Source: an uncultured Collinsella sp.
GTDB lineage: Bacteria; Actinomycetota; Coriobacteriia; Coriobacteriales; Coriobacteriaceae
Assembly (NCBI GenBank): GCA_902491345.1
Contig: CABUHI010000006.1
Coordinates: 1-64,000 of the forward strand
Direction of reading: 5' to 3'
Length of the DNA stretch: 64,000 nt
A model generated the notes under the pieces. That model had not been told where the DNA came from. It did not search any database and was given only the letters and a program-made list of their open reading frames with translations. A program made the translations under genes and the position numbers. Positions 9,728 to 18,055 of the stretch are shown here, piece by piece (within the stretch, counting starts at the first letter, position 1; every line of letters starts with the position of its first letter).

Positions 9728-12256
9728 ATGGCTAAAACTCTGGGAACGCCATGGCAAAAGCTGAGACACGAGGTGCCGGCTTCCGAGCTCGAGGGTGTCG
9801 ATCTGTATTGGCGCGCATCGAACTACCTGTCCGTCGGCCAGATCTACCTTCGCTCCAACCCGCTGATGCGCACCGACTTTGTCGACGAGAAAACCGGTGA
9901 GGTGCGCGACTTTGGTCGCCCGGACGTTAAGCACCGCCTGGTCGGTCACTGGGGCACCACGCCCGGCATCAACTTCCTGTTCGGTCATGTCAACCGCCTC
10001 ATCGCCGATCACAACCAGAATGCTATCTTCTTGATGGGCCCTGGTCACGGTGGCCCCGCCGGTACTGCTCAGTCGCTGCTCGACGGTACTTACCGCGAGA
10101 TTCGCCCCGACATCACCAATGACGAGGCCGGCCTACAGAAGTTCTTCCGCCAGTTCTCCTATCCCGGCGGCATCCCGAGTCACTTTGCGCCCGAGACGCC
10201 CGGTTCCATCCACGAGGGCGGCGAGCTCGGCTACACGCTCAGCCACGCCTACGGCGCCGTCATGGACAACCCGAGCCTGCTGGCCGTGGCCGTGGTGGGC
10301 GACGGCGAGTCCGAGACCGGTCCGCTCGCGACCTCTTGGCAGTCCAACAAGCTCGTGAATCCGGCAACCGACGGTATCGTTCTGCCGATCCTGCACCTCA
10401 ACGGCTACAAGATCGCCAACCCCACCATCCTCGCCCGCGTGTCCGACGAAGAGCTCACCAAGTTCTTTGAGGGCATGGGCTATAAACCGCATTTCTTTGT
10501 CGCCGGCTTTGACGACGAGAGCCATGCGAGCATTCACGAGCGTTTCGCCGCCCTGTTCGAGCAGGTCTTTGACGAGATCTGCGACATCAAGGCCGCCGCA
10601 CAGGCCCAAGCTGCCGCGGGCGAGACCGTGGTCCGCCCGGCCTATCCCATGATCGTGTTCCGTACGCCCAAAGGTTGGACCTGCCCCAAGCAGATTGACG
10701 GCAAGAAGACCGAGGACTCCTGGCGCGCCCATCAGGTGCCGCTCGCGAGCGCCAAAGACACCCACGAGCACTTCCGCGTGCTGCGCGAGTGGCTGCGCTC
10801 CTACAAGCCCGAGGAGCTCTTTACGCCCGAGGGTCAGGTGCGCCCCGAGGTGACGGCCTTTATGCCGACCGGCGAGCTGCGCATCGGCGCCAACCCCAAC
10901 GCGAACGGCGGCAAGGTGCGCCGCGAGCTCGAGCTGCCCGATATTCATGCCCACGAGGTCCCCGTCGCAACTAATGGTCATGGCTGGGGCTCCACCGAGG
11001 CCGCCCGCGTCTTTGGTGAGTACACCGCCGACGTCCTGGCAAATAACATGGACGACTTCCGCATCTTTGGTCCCGACGAGACCGCTTCCAACCGCCTGCA
11101 GGATGCCTACAAGGTGACTAAGAAGCAGTGGGACGCCGGCTTCTACGAGGACGAGGCCAACGACGAGCTGCTGGCAGGTTCCGGTAAGGTTGTCGAGCAG
11201 CTGTCCGAGCACCAGTGCGAGGGCTTCCTCGAGGCCTACGTGCTCACCGGCCGCTCCGGCGTGTGGAGCTCCTACGAGAGCTTTGTCCACGTGGTCGATT
11301 CCATGGTCAACCAGCACTGCAAGTGGCTCGAGGCCACCAAGCGCGAGATTCCGTGGCGTGCCCCCATCAGCGGCCTCAACATTTTGCTGTCGAGCCATGT
11401 CTGGCGCCAGGACCACAACGGTTTCTCTCACCAGGATCCCGGCTTTATCGACCTGCTGCTCAACAAGGCCAACGACACGCATATCGTGAATGCTTACTAT
11501 CCGGCTGACGCCAACATGGCGCTTGCTGTGGCCGAGCGTGTTTACCAGTCCACCGACTGCGTCAACGCCATCTTCTGCGGCAAGCAGCCCGCCCCCACTT
11601 TCCAGACGGTCGACGAGGCCCGCGCCGAGCTCGCCGAGGGCGTTGCGACTTGGGAGTGGGCATCGACCGCCGACTCGCTCGCCGAGGCTGACGTCGTGGT
11701 TGCCACGTGCGGCGACGTGTCGACGCTCGAGGCTCTGGCTGCAACCGACATGCTTCGTGAGCTGGGCATTAAGGTGCGGTTCGTCAACGTGGTCGATCTG
11801 CTCAAGATCCAGAACGTCTGCGAGAACGACCAAGCCATCAGCGATGAGCGCTGGACTGAGCTGTTTGGCTGCGGCGATAAGCCCGTGCTCTTTGCATTCC
11901 ACGCCTATGCTGGCACGATTCGCCGTCTGATTTGGAACCGCCCCGGCCACGACGCCTTCCGCGTCCACGGCTACGAGGAGAAAGGCTCCACGACAACGCC
12001 GTTCGACATGCTGCGCCTGAACAACATGGACCGTTGGGCACTGGCCGCCGACGTGCTGCGCATGGTTGACGCCGATAAGTTTGCCGAGCAGATTGACGAG
12101 TGGGAGGCATTCCGCACCGAGGCCTTTGAGTTCGCGTGCGATGAGGGCTACGATCACCCGGCCTTCACCGACTGGGTCTGGCCCGACGCCGCAGCCGCAA
12201 CTGCTGCCGACGGCGCGCTCTCCGCAACGCAGATGACCGCAGGCGACAACGAGTAG
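9728..12256 (+). CDS. xfp: Xylulose-5-phosphate/fructose-6-phosphate phosphoketolase
   Basis: Thiamine-diphosphate enzyme of 842 aa that splits xylulose-5-P (and often fructose-6-P) with phosphate to acetyl-phosphate plus glyceraldehyde-3-P or erythrose-4-P. Early blocks are GPGHGGPA, GSIHEGGELGYTLSHAYGA and the TPP-binding VVGDGESETGPLA. Later blocks include FRTPKGWTCPK and QDHNGFSHQDPGF. It is slightly longer than the usual 790-825 aa because of an Ala-rich C-terminal tail. It gives the cell a bifid-shunt-like route that yields ATP through acetyl-phosphate. It stands alone behind a LacI-operator promoter. Confidence 0.97.
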   Translation: MAKTLGTPWQKLRHEVPASELEGVDLYWRASNYLSVGQIYLRSNPLMRTDFVDEKTGEVRDFGRPDVKHRLVGHWGTTPGINFLFGHVNRLIADHNQNAIFLMGPGHGGPAGTAQSLLDGTYREIRPDITNDEAGLQKFFRQFSYPGGIPSHFAPETPGSIHEGGELGYTLSHAYGAVMDNPSLLAVAVVGDGESETGPLATSWQSNKLVNPATDGIVLPILHLNGYKIANPTILARVSDEELTKFFEGMGYKPHFFVAGFDDESHASIHERFAALFEQVFDEICDIKAAAQAQAAAGETVVRPAYPMIVFRTPKGWTCPKQIDGKKTEDSWRAHQVPLASAKDTHEHFRVLREWLRSYKPEELFTPEGQVRPEVTAFMPTGELRIGANPNANGGKVRRELELPDIHAHEVPVATNGHGWGSTEAARVFGEYTADVLANNMDDFRIFGPDETASNRLQDAYKVTKKQWDAGFYEDEANDELLAGSGKVVEQLSEHQCEGFLEAYVLTGRSGVWSSYESFVHVVDSMVNQHCKWLEATKREIPWRAPISGLNILLSSHVWRQDHNGFSHQDPGFIDLLLNKANDTHIVNAYYPADANMALAVAERVYQSTDCVNAIFCGKQPAPTFQTVDEARAELAEGVATWEWASTADSLAEADVVVATCGDVSTLEALAATDMLRELGIKVRFVNVVDLLKIQNVCENDQAISDERWTELFGCGDKPVLFAFHAYAGTIRRLIWNRPGHDAFRVHGYEEKGSTTTPFDMLRLNNMDRWALAADVLRMVDADKFAEQIDEWEAFRTEAFEFACDEGYDHPAFTDWVWPDAAAATAADGALSATQMTAGDNE

Positions 12257-12283
12257 GTAGGCATCCGGGACGGTCTCGCGCTG

Positions 12284-12368
12284 GGGCCGCCTCCGGGCGG
12301 GTTGCCTTGGTCTGAGAAGTGGGCTTCGCGAACTTCTCAGACCAAGGCAACCCGCCCGGAGGCGGCCC
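12284..12368. repeat. Long palindrome B: 37-bp perfect arms, conserved 21-nt centre
   Basis: Arms 12284-12320 and 12332-12368 are perfectly complementary over 37 bp with an 11-nt loop. The central 21 nt (GAAGT, GGGCTTCGCGA, ACTTC) recur exactly, inverted, in palindrome C 180 bases away, whereas the outer arms differ. It begins 28 bases after the xfp stop codon and would form the 3' end of that mRNA. A T-rich stretch (CTTTTTTAT, about 12400) follows at a distance. Confidence 0.9.
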
Positions 12369-12477
12369 TCTCGACCGTTTCGATATGCGGGGGCTGATTC
12401 TTTTTTATGTAATGGGGATTTTGCTTACGCTGCCTTGGAAACTGTGCATCTAACTATGGTCAGCCAAGACTACATTG

Positions 12478-12549
12478 CCGGGGTGGGGTGCTTGGTTTTG
12501 GAAGTTCGCGAAGCCCACTTCCAAAACCAAGCACCCCACCCCACCCCGG
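12478..12549. repeat. Long palindrome C: inverted relative of B
   Basis: Left arm 12478-12505 and right arm 12517-12549 pair over 28 bp, the right arm carrying one five-base insertion (CCCAC). The loop TCGCGAAGCCC is the reverse complement of the loop in B. Apart from the 21-nt centre and a nearby CTTGGT, the arms are unrelated to those of B. It lies in the same 417-bp gap between xfp and the next gene; the rest of that gap shows no gene. Confidence 0.88.
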
Positions 12550-12673
12550 CCCTCGTCCGTATGTTCTTCCGCTGGGCGAGCCATAGACGCCGCGCACCGA
12601 TCTACTAAAGCATGAGCTTGAAATTGGTGCTATATTCGGCTTGAGTTGTTTAATGCTAGTACGGGAGGCTGAT

Positions 12674-13162
12674 ATGGGGCTGTTCAAGAAGAAAAACCCG
12701 CAGGATGCCTTTGATCCCGATGTGTTTACCATCACGGATACGATTTTGGACCCGCCGCGGTTTACGTTTTTGCCGGCCATTTACCAGGATGCCACGCGCC
12801 GCAAGTGGGCCGTGCATCAGCGCGGCGGCGAGCCGAAGATTTTTGACTATGCGGACGTGCTGCAGTGCGAGATTGTCGAGACCGGAAATCCCGAGGATGT
12901 GCCGGAGCTTAGTAATCGCGAACTAGCTCAGCAGATTTTGATTAATCCAGCTCAGGCCACCAAAAACAACGCTGCCAAGCGTAATGTGTGCCTTGGTATG
13001 GGTGTCATCGTTGCCGTGCAAACCGGCGAGGATGAGATTTCGAAGCTTGAGATTCCGGTGACCGCGGGCGAAGTCAAGCGAGACTCCGGCCTATATCGGT
13101 CGTATCGGAACGTTGCAGAGCGGATAAAAGAAGCCTTCGACGCCATGGGGCGTCCGGAGTAA
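12674..13162 (+). CDS. Hypothetical protein, 162 aa
   Basis: Starts MGLFKKKNPQDAFDPD after a strong GGGAGG. It is a soluble, acidic-to-neutral protein with no signal peptide or membrane segment. A middle block (WAVHQRGGEPKIFDYADV followed by LQCEIVETG) reads like a small beta-rich domain, and the C-terminal half ends in an amphipathic helix (YRNVAERIKEAFDAM). I do not recognise a characterised family. It is followed 38 bases later by two GntR regulators on the same strand and may share their transcript. Confidence 0.75.
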   Translation: MGLFKKKNPQDAFDPDVFTITDTILDPPRFTFLPAIYQDATRRKWAVHQRGGEPKIFDYADVLQCEIVETGNPEDVPELSNRELAQQILINPAQATKNNAAKRNVCLGMGVIVAVQTGEDEISKLEIPVTAGEVKRDSGLYRSYRNVAERIKEAFDAMGRPE

Positions 13163-13200
13163 TGATGCCCGCAGCAGCAAGCGGTTGAGGAGCCTTGCCC

Positions 13201-13968
13201 ATGTCGAGTGAACCATATGCGATTCCGCCCAAAGATCGCGCCTTTGAGGGCATTCGTTGGTATATCAAACATTATGACCTGCAGGGTGGCGACCGGCTGC
13301 CCGCCGAGCGTGTGCTCTGTGAAGCGCTGGGTGTGTCGCGCACGGCGTTGCGCGCCGCGATCACGCGCCTTATTTCGTGCGGAACTTTGGAAAGCCGCCG
13401 TGGTTCGGGCACCTATGTGTGCCCGCCCAAACCGCTGAACATCTTTCAGGAAACGTGGAACTATACGCAGGCGGTGGAGAGGGTTGGCTCAAAGTCGACC
13501 GCACGCCTGATATGGTCCAAGGTCGCGTACGCCGATATCGATTTGGTCCAAAAAGCCCAGATCGATCTGGGCATGCCGCTCTTCTGCATTAGGCGCGTGC
13601 GCGTGGTCAATGGTTCCCCGGCGTCAATCGAGACGGCTTACGTCAATCTGTCTTTGTGTCCCTCGCTTCCCGATCACGATTTTGAGCAGGAGAGCCTCTA
13701 CGACGTTTTGCTTAAAGAGGGGAATGTCCATGTGATGCACGGCAAGGAGCATATTTCCATCAGTCGCCTGAATGCCGACGAGGCTAAGTTGCTGGATGCC
13801 CAGGAGGGCACGCCGGTGTTTTATAAGACTTCGCACGAGTGCGACGAGAACGATGGCTTTGTCGAGTATTGCAAGTCCGTGATTCTGCCGACCAAGTATC
13901 GATTTGCCGATAACGGCGAGGCAGACGGCGTTGCGACGAAGGTGGGTGTCGAATGGCTGAGTCAGTAG
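13201..13968 (+). CDS. GntR-family regulator with UTRA domain (first of pair)
   Basis: A 255-aa regulator. Winged helix at residues 10-75 with RLPAERVLCEALGVSRTALRAAI and the GSGTYV wing; UTRA-type effector domain from about residue 85 (GMPLFCIRRVRVVNGSPASIE ... FVEYCKSVILP). ATG 13201 has GAGGAG eight bases upstream; a TTG at 13195 is in frame. The last 16 bases overlap the next regulator gene, so the two are translationally linked. Both probably control the sugar locus that follows, which carries repeated GGTATTAA sites. The ligand may be an Amadori sugar phosphate (inference). Confidence 0.88.
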   Translation: MSSEPYAIPPKDRAFEGIRWYIKHYDLQGGDRLPAERVLCEALGVSRTALRAAITRLISCGTLESRRGSGTYVCPPKPLNIFQETWNYTQAVERVGSKSTARLIWSKVAYADIDLVQKAQIDLGMPLFCIRRVRVVNGSPASIETAYVNLSLCPSLPDHDFEQESLYDVLLKEGNVHVMHGKEHISISRLNADEAKLLDAQEGTPVFYKTSHECDENDGFVEYCKSVILPTKYRFADNGEADGVATKVGVEWLSQ

Positions 13969-14666
13969 AAGACATGCCGGTATACAAGCAAATTCGCCGC
14001 TGCATTGCGGAGCGAATCGAGCGTGGCGACTATCCGACGGGCTCGATGATTCCATCCGAAAATGAGCTGGCAGAGGAGTTTGGCACGACGCGCCTGACGA
14101 TCCGTAGCGCCATGGACGAGTTGGTCAAAAGTGGCCAGATTCGTCGCGTACAGGGCAAGGGCGCCTTTGTGGGGCACAAGTGGTTTGATGAACATGTTCG
14201 CAAGGGCGGCTTCCGTCAGTCGGTTTTGGCATCGGGTTCGACGCCGTCGGTGCGTATCCTGGCGCGCTCCAAACGCTATGCCGGCCCGTATTATGCCGAC
14301 TTGTTTGGTATCGCCGAGGACGATCTGCTTTACTCGGTGCGCCGTCTTAACTGCATCGACGGTGAGCCCGTGTCGATCGAGATGACGCTGATCCCGTGCC
14401 TGCTGTTCCCAGGCATCGAAGGCGTGGACATTTCGGTCTTCAGTCTGTTCGAGACCTACGATATGTTGGGCAGAAAGCCAGATAAATCTATTGAGAAGCT
14501 CGATATCGAGGTGCTGGGTGCACGCGATGCGAGCTTGCTCGACCTTGAGCCGGGCGATCTAGCGCTTGTGCTGGAATGCCTGACATACGACTCGAGTGGG
14601 CAGGTTATCGAGTATGCCAAGTCTTTTACCCGCGGCGATGCCGGCGGATATACCTACAACTACTAG
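13953..14666 (+). CDS. GntR-family regulator with UTRA domain (second of pair)
   Basis: A 237-aa regulator. Winged helix in residues 8-75 (MIPSENELAEEFGTTRLTIRSAM ... VQGKGAFVG), then a UTRA domain (SVRRLNCIDGEPVSIEMTLIP ... VIEYAKSFTRGDAGGY). The start at 13953 lies inside the end of the previous gene; ATG 13974 (MPVYKQIRR) is an equally good start by family comparison. The protein differs clearly from its neighbour, so this is not a recent tandem copy. FrlR of fructoselysine operons is a GntR/UTRA protein, which fits the downstream genes. Confidence 0.88.
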   Translation: MAESVEDMPVYKQIRRCIAERIERGDYPTGSMIPSENELAEEFGTTRLTIRSAMDELVKSGQIRRVQGKGAFVGHKWFDEHVRKGGFRQSVLASGSTPSVRILARSKRYAGPYYADLFGIAEDDLLYSVRRLNCIDGEPVSIEMTLIPCLLFPGIEGVDISVFSLFETYDMLGRKPDKSIEKLDIEVLGARDASLLDLEPGDLALVLECLTYDSSGQVIEYAKSFTRGDAGGYTYNY

Positions 14667-14672
14667 CACCTA

Positions 14673-14709
14673 GAGCGTCCTTGCGCACGGCGGGGGCGCT
14701 CGTTTTTTT
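14673..14709 (+). terminator. Terminator after the GntR pair
   Basis: GAGCG pairs with CGCTC around a long GC-rich loop, and seven T residues follow. It separates the regulator transcript from the sugar locus. Confidence 0.75.
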
Positions 14710-14785
14710 ACGGACATACGTCGCGTGACCGATGAGCGGCAAAAACTGACCGTCTACCGAGAGGGGAGAATGAAATCGAAAAATC

Positions 14786-14827
14786 GGTATTAAAAACGGC
14801 TAACCTGTTATCGTTCACTGGTATTAA
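14786..14827 (+). promoter_or_regulatory. Paired GGTATTAA sites, first copy
   Basis: GGTATTAA occurs at 14786 and again at 14820, 34 bases apart, upstream of the first SIS gene. The same paired arrangement is found upstream of PTS IIC (17104/17137) and of the second SIS gene (20003/20038). A shared regulator, most simply one of the GntR proteins just upstream, is inferred. Confidence 0.65.
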
Positions 14828-14832
14828 GAACC

Positions 14833-14922
14833 TTTGAATTGTTGAGCCTGGGGTCAAGGTGACCATAAGGTTAAGTAGTGCGACGGGACGGCAAGCCCGT
14901 CCAGTCCGTGCGACAATTCAAA
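14833..14922 (+). promoter_or_regulatory. Structured 5' leader of the first SIS gene
   Basis: A perfect 10-bp closing stem (TTTGAATTGT 14833-14842 with ACAATTCAAA 14913-14922) encloses at least two further hairpins: GGTC/GACC, and GACGGG/CCCGTC with GTGCGAC flanks. The element ends just ahead of the GAAAGGAG ribosome site. The second, otherwise identical, SIS gene has no such leader. It could be a cis-acting RNA element; no known riboswitch class is recognised. Confidence 0.5.
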
Positions 14923-14943
14923 CTGCTCGTGAAAGGAGCGAGA

Positions 14944-16005
14944 ATGAAGGAGACCGAGAAGATCGAGATCATGCACTTCGACCAGGAGGGCTACCTCGAG
15001 GACGGCAGGAACGTCTACGAGGCCGGCAAGCGGATGACCGCCCTGGCCGACCGCGTGCACGAGGAGGGCTACGACGCCGTCTTCCTGATGGGCGTCGGCG
15101 GCACCTGGGACGAGTTCATGCAGCTCGAGTACCTCATGAACAAGTTCGGCGACCGCGACCTCGAGGTCTACCTGATCCACGCCGCCGAGTGGAACGTCAT
15201 GGGCCACAAGCGCATGACCGAGCGCTCCGTCGTGCTGACCGCCTCCGAGTCCGGCACCACCCCCGAGGTGCTCGAGGCCATCGGCAAGATGAAGGAGATG
15301 GGCGTGCGCGTCTTCGCCATGACCAACCCCGAGGGCAAGATCGGCCGCGCCGTGGGCGCCGAGAACTGCGTCATGATGGCCTCCGACCACGGCGCCGGCG
15401 GCTGCGAGAAGGGCTACTACCTCGCCGACTGCTTCGGCCTGCGCCTGCTCAACCGCCGCGGCTGCTTCCCCAAGTTCGACCTGTTCATCGAGCAGACGAG
15501 GGACGTCTGGAAGGACATGCTCGACATCCGCAAGCGCTTCGAGCCGCGCGCCGGGGAGCTCGCCAGGAAGTACGCGCTGGCCGACTACACCATGTTCATC
15601 GGCTCGGGCGCGCTGTGGGGCGAGACCATCCTGTACTCCATGTGCCTGCTCGAGGAGATGCAGTGGAAGCGCATCCGCCACATCACCTCGCACGACTTCT
15701 TCCACGGCACGCTCGAGCTGCTCGAGCCCGGCGTCCCGGTGTTCCTGTTCATGGGCGAGGACGAGTGCCGCGCCCTCGACGAGCGCGTCCGCGCCTTCCT
15801 CACCAGCGGCGTGACCGGCGACGAGGACTACGTCATCATCGACACCGCCGAGTACGCGATCCCCGGCCTCGACGACGACTTCCGCGTCATCGTGTCCCCG
15901 TGGATCCTCTCCGTGCTCACCACCGACCGCCTCGCCCGCAACTACGAGCTGGTCACCAAGCACAACCTCAAGTACCGCCGCTACTACCACCAGTTCGACT
16001 ACTAA
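14944..16005 (+). CDS. SIS-domain sugar-phosphate deglycase/isomerase, copy 1 (FrlB/GfrF-like)
   Basis: A 353-aa protein with two SIS domains. The first (about residues 30-170) has FLMGVGGTWDEF and TASESGTTPEVLEAI; the second (about 190-330) has MFIGSGALWGETIL and ITSHDFFHGTLELLEPG. Proteins of this type deglycate phosphorylated Amadori products, for example fructoselysine-6-P to glucose-6-P and lysine, and usually sit with mannose-family PTS genes, as here. The coding sequence appears identical at DNA level to the gene at 20094-21155, and the identity stops at the start and stop codons. Codons are unusually GC-ended compared with neighbours. The exact substrate is not provable from sequence. 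Confidence 0.85.
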   Translation: MKETEKIEIMHFDQEGYLEDGRNVYEAGKRMTALADRVHEEGYDAVFLMGVGGTWDEFMQLEYLMNKFGDRDLEVYLIHAAEWNVMGHKRMTERSVVLTASESGTTPEVLEAIGKMKEMGVRVFAMTNPEGKIGRAVGAENCVMMASDHGAGGCEKGYYLADCFGLRLLNRRGCFPKFDLFIEQTRDVWKDMLDIRKRFEPRAGELARKYALADYTMFIGSGALWGETILYSMCLLEEMQWKRIRHITSHDFFHGTLELLEPGVPVFLFMGEDECRALDERVRAFLTSGVTGDEDYVIIDTAEYAIPGLDDDFRVIVSPWILSVLTTDRLARNYELVTKHNLKYRRYYHQFDY

Positions 16006-16026
16006 TTTCATTTGGGGGAAACCGCA

Positions 16027-16446
16027 ATGAGGCAATACATCTTTGCCAGCCACGCGCATTTTGCGACCGGCATCAAAGAGAGCACCGAGCTGCTCTCGGG
16101 CGCGCGCGATAACGTCCACGACCTGTCGATGTTTGTCGACGGCCGCACCGACGTCGCCGAGGAAGCCGCCAAGCTCCTGGCGACCTTCGACCCCGCCGAC
16201 GACGTAATCGTGTGCACCGACCTGTTTGGCGGCAGCGTCAACAACGAGTTCACCAAGATCGTCCAGACGCGCCCCAACACCTACCTGGTTGCCAACATGA
16301 ACCTGCCGCTGCTGATCCAGCTGCTCTTCTCGGACCAGGAGGCTCCCGCCGATCAGGTTATCCGCGAGATTCTCGCGGCTGACGACACGCGGGTCAAGTT
16401 TGTCAACGACCTGCTGACCGATGCGGATGACGAGGAAGAGTTCTAG
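16027..16446 (+). CDS. PTS mannose-family EIIA component
   Basis: A 139-aa cytoplasmic phosphocarrier. MRQYIFASHAHFATGIKES carries the active-site His near residue 9-11, and DVIVCTDLFGGSVNN is the second conserved block of the EIIA-Man fold. The start at 16027 follows GGGGGAA. The C-terminus is acidic (DADDEEEF). It lies 21 bases after the first SIS gene and accepts phosphate from HPr to pass to the EIIB encoded next. Confidence 0.9.
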   Translation: MRQYIFASHAHFATGIKESTELLSGARDNVHDLSMFVDGRTDVAEEAAKLLATFDPADDVIVCTDLFGGSVNNEFTKIVQTRPNTYLVANMNLPLLIQLLFSDQEAPADQVIREILAADDTRVKFVNDLLTDADDEEEF

Positions 16447-16503
16447 TCACCGCCTGCTATTAATGGGGCCGGGTTTCCGGCATGAGACCTTTGGGGGTCA
16501 ATC

Positions 16504-16986
16504 ATGATTCAACTGCTTCGCGTCGACCATCGTCTGCTTCATGGCCAGGTGGCCGTCTCTTGGGTCCAGGGCTTGGGCTCCGACTGCATCTTCTGCGTTG
16601 GCGACAAGGTTGCCAACGATCCCGTCTGGAAGACCACGCTCAAGATGGGAAAGCCGGCCAATGTCAAGCTCGTCATCAAGGACATGGAGCACGCCATCGA
16701 GGCCATCAACTCCGGTGTTACCGATAAGTACAAGATGATCATCTGCGTCGCCAGCATCGCCGAGGCCAAGCAGCTTGTCGACGGCTGCCCACAGATCACC
16801 TCCATCAACCTGGGCAACACCAAGTCCAAGGACGAGCAGCGTCCCGATGCCCGTAAGATTTCCCGCCAGATCTTTGTGACTGCTGCCGAGGAAGAGGACA
16901 TTCGCGAGCTCGTCGGCCGCGGTGTCGAGGTCGAGATTCGCGCTCTGGCCGACGACCCCAAGGTCGATGCCCTAAGCGCCCTCTAA
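16504..16986 (+). CDS. PTS mannose/fructose/sorbose-family EIIB component
   Basis: A 160-aa protein. LLRVDHRLLHGQVAVSW holds the phosphorylated His near residue 14 and is diagnostic of EIIB-Man/Sor. The rest (GDKVANDPVWKT, ITSINLGNTKSKDEQ) also fits. It takes phosphate from EIIA and transfers it to the sugar during uptake through IIC/IID. Among close functional parallels, the GfrABCD fructoselysine/glucoselysine transporter has this composition. Confidence 0.92.
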   Translation: MIQLLRVDHRLLHGQVAVSWVQGLGSDCIFCVGDKVANDPVWKTTLKMGKPANVKLVIKDMEHAIEAINSGVTDKYKMIICVASIAEAKQLVDGCPQITSINLGNTKSKDEQRPDARKISRQIFVTAAEEEDIRELVGRGVEVEIRALADDPKVDALSAL

Positions 16987-16993
16987 TTGGGAA

Positions 16994-17030
16994 CCACGGG
17001 GCGGCACGTACGGCGCCGCCCCTATCCGTG
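16994..17030. terminator. GC-rich hairpin after EIIB
   Basis: CCACGG/CCGTGG and GGGGCGGC/GCCGCCCC form a nested stem just beyond the EIIB stop codon. No T tract follows, so it may protect or process the upstream mRNA rather than terminate it fully. Confidence 0.5.
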
Positions 17031-17103
17031 GGCGTACCGGATAAACGCTTTACCCGTTACCCCCATCTACCGTTCACCGAGAGTACGCGCCCGTTGAGCG
17101 ATT

Positions 17104-17142
17104 GGTATTAAATAGTTTTTGCATGACTATATAATTGGTATC
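17104..17142 (+). promoter_or_regulatory. Paired GGTATTAA/GGTATCAA sites and promoter for IIC-IID
   Basis: TTGGTATTAAAT at 17102 and TTGGTATCAAAT at 17135 flank a TATAAT -10 box (within CTATATAATTGG). The distance between sites is 33 bases. The ~140-base leader from here to the IIC start contains an ACCGGT/ACCGGT hairpin and other stems but no gene. The IIC-IID unit therefore has its own promoter in the same regulon. Confidence 0.7.
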
Positions 17143-17281
17143 AAATCATTTGCACCGGTTTAGGTGTTAACAGCACACCGGTACAAGCTGGATCTGTCTG
17201 GGCGATTGTCGGCATGGAAAAGGGCGCGCTGACAAGTCGGGAATCGCCGCGCGGATCCAAGAGGGATCAAAGGGAGGAACA

Positions 17282-18055
17282 ATGCTTGTTCAAGCGATCC
17301 TCATCGGACTTATCGCTGCCTTCGGTAAGCTCGATTATCAGCTCGGTACGCTCTATGCGTTCCGCCCGATCGTTCTGTGCCCGCTCGTCGGCATAGTCCT
17401 CGGGGACCTGCAGTCCGGCCTCGCCATCGGTGCGAGCCTCGAGCTGCTCTTCATGGGTTCTATCTCCATCGGCGCTTACGTGCCGCCCGATGAGACGATT
17501 GGCGGCGTGCTCGCCTGCGCCTTCGCTATTCAGCTGGGTCAGAGCACCGAGGCCGCTATCGCGCTCGCGATGCCCATCGCCACTCTGTGCCTGGCCATCA
17601 AGAACGTCGTCAACGCCGGTATGCCCCTTCTGGTCGACCGTGCCGATGTCTTTGCCAGCAAGGGTAACCTCAAGGGTATCTACGCTATGCACTGGATTAT
17701 CGGTCTCGTGATCGTCGTCCTGGCCTTTATCCTGTGCTCGGTCTCCTTCTATCTGGGTGCCGACGCTGTTCAGGGCCTGCTCGACTTCATCCCGACGTTC
17801 GTCCTCGATGGCTTTGGCGTTGCCGCCAACATCCTGCCGGCCATGGGCTTCGCCATGCTCGGCCGCCTGGTGCTCACCAAGCAGCTCGTGCCCTTCTACT
17901 TCCTGGGCTTCCTGCTGTGCTCCTACGCCAACGTGCCCGTCCTGGGCGTCGCCCTGATCGCCATCATCATCGGCATCGACAAGTTCGACCTGCTCGGCCT
18001 GGGCGGAGCCCAGCCCCAGCTCTCCGCGGAAGGGGATGAGGACGATGACTTCTAG
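17282..18055 (+). CDS. PTS mannose-family EIIC permease
   Basis: A 257-aa integral membrane protein with about seven to eight hydrophobic segments. The block RPIVLCPLVGIVLGDLQSG, then GASLELLFMGSISIGAYVPPD, is typical of EIIC-Man/Sor. It ends with a charged tail, EGDEDDDF. GGGAGG precedes the ATG. It forms the sugar channel with IID; the two genes overlap by 11 bases. Confidence 0.93.
   Translation: MLVQAILIGLIAAFGKLDYQLGTLYAFRPIVLCPLVGIVLGDLQSGLAIGASLELLFMGSISIGAYVPPDETIGGVLACAFAIQLGQSTEAAIALAMPIATLCLAIKNVVNAGMPLLVDRADVFASKGNLKGIYAMHWIIGLVIVVLAFILCSVSFYLGADAVQGLLDFIPTFVLDGFGVAANILPAMGFAMLGRLVLTKQLVPFYFLGFLLCSYANVPVLGVALIAIIIGIDKFDLLGLGGAQPQLSAEGDEDDDF

Noticed and set aside
10133..12157. 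674-aa open frame antisense to xfp
   Set aside because: It is a shadow of the GC-rich phosphoketolase gene; composition is V/G/A/L/R-rich with no domain, and no ribosome site is present. Similar long antisense frames opposite purH (52492-54492), pcrA (59346-61886) and hisD (23305-24486) were rejected for the same reason.
14854..16119. 421-aa and 417-aa open frames overlapping SIS copy 1
   Set aside because: They arise from the extreme GC-ended codons of the SIS gene, recur identically at copy 2, and have low-complexity composition without any family features.
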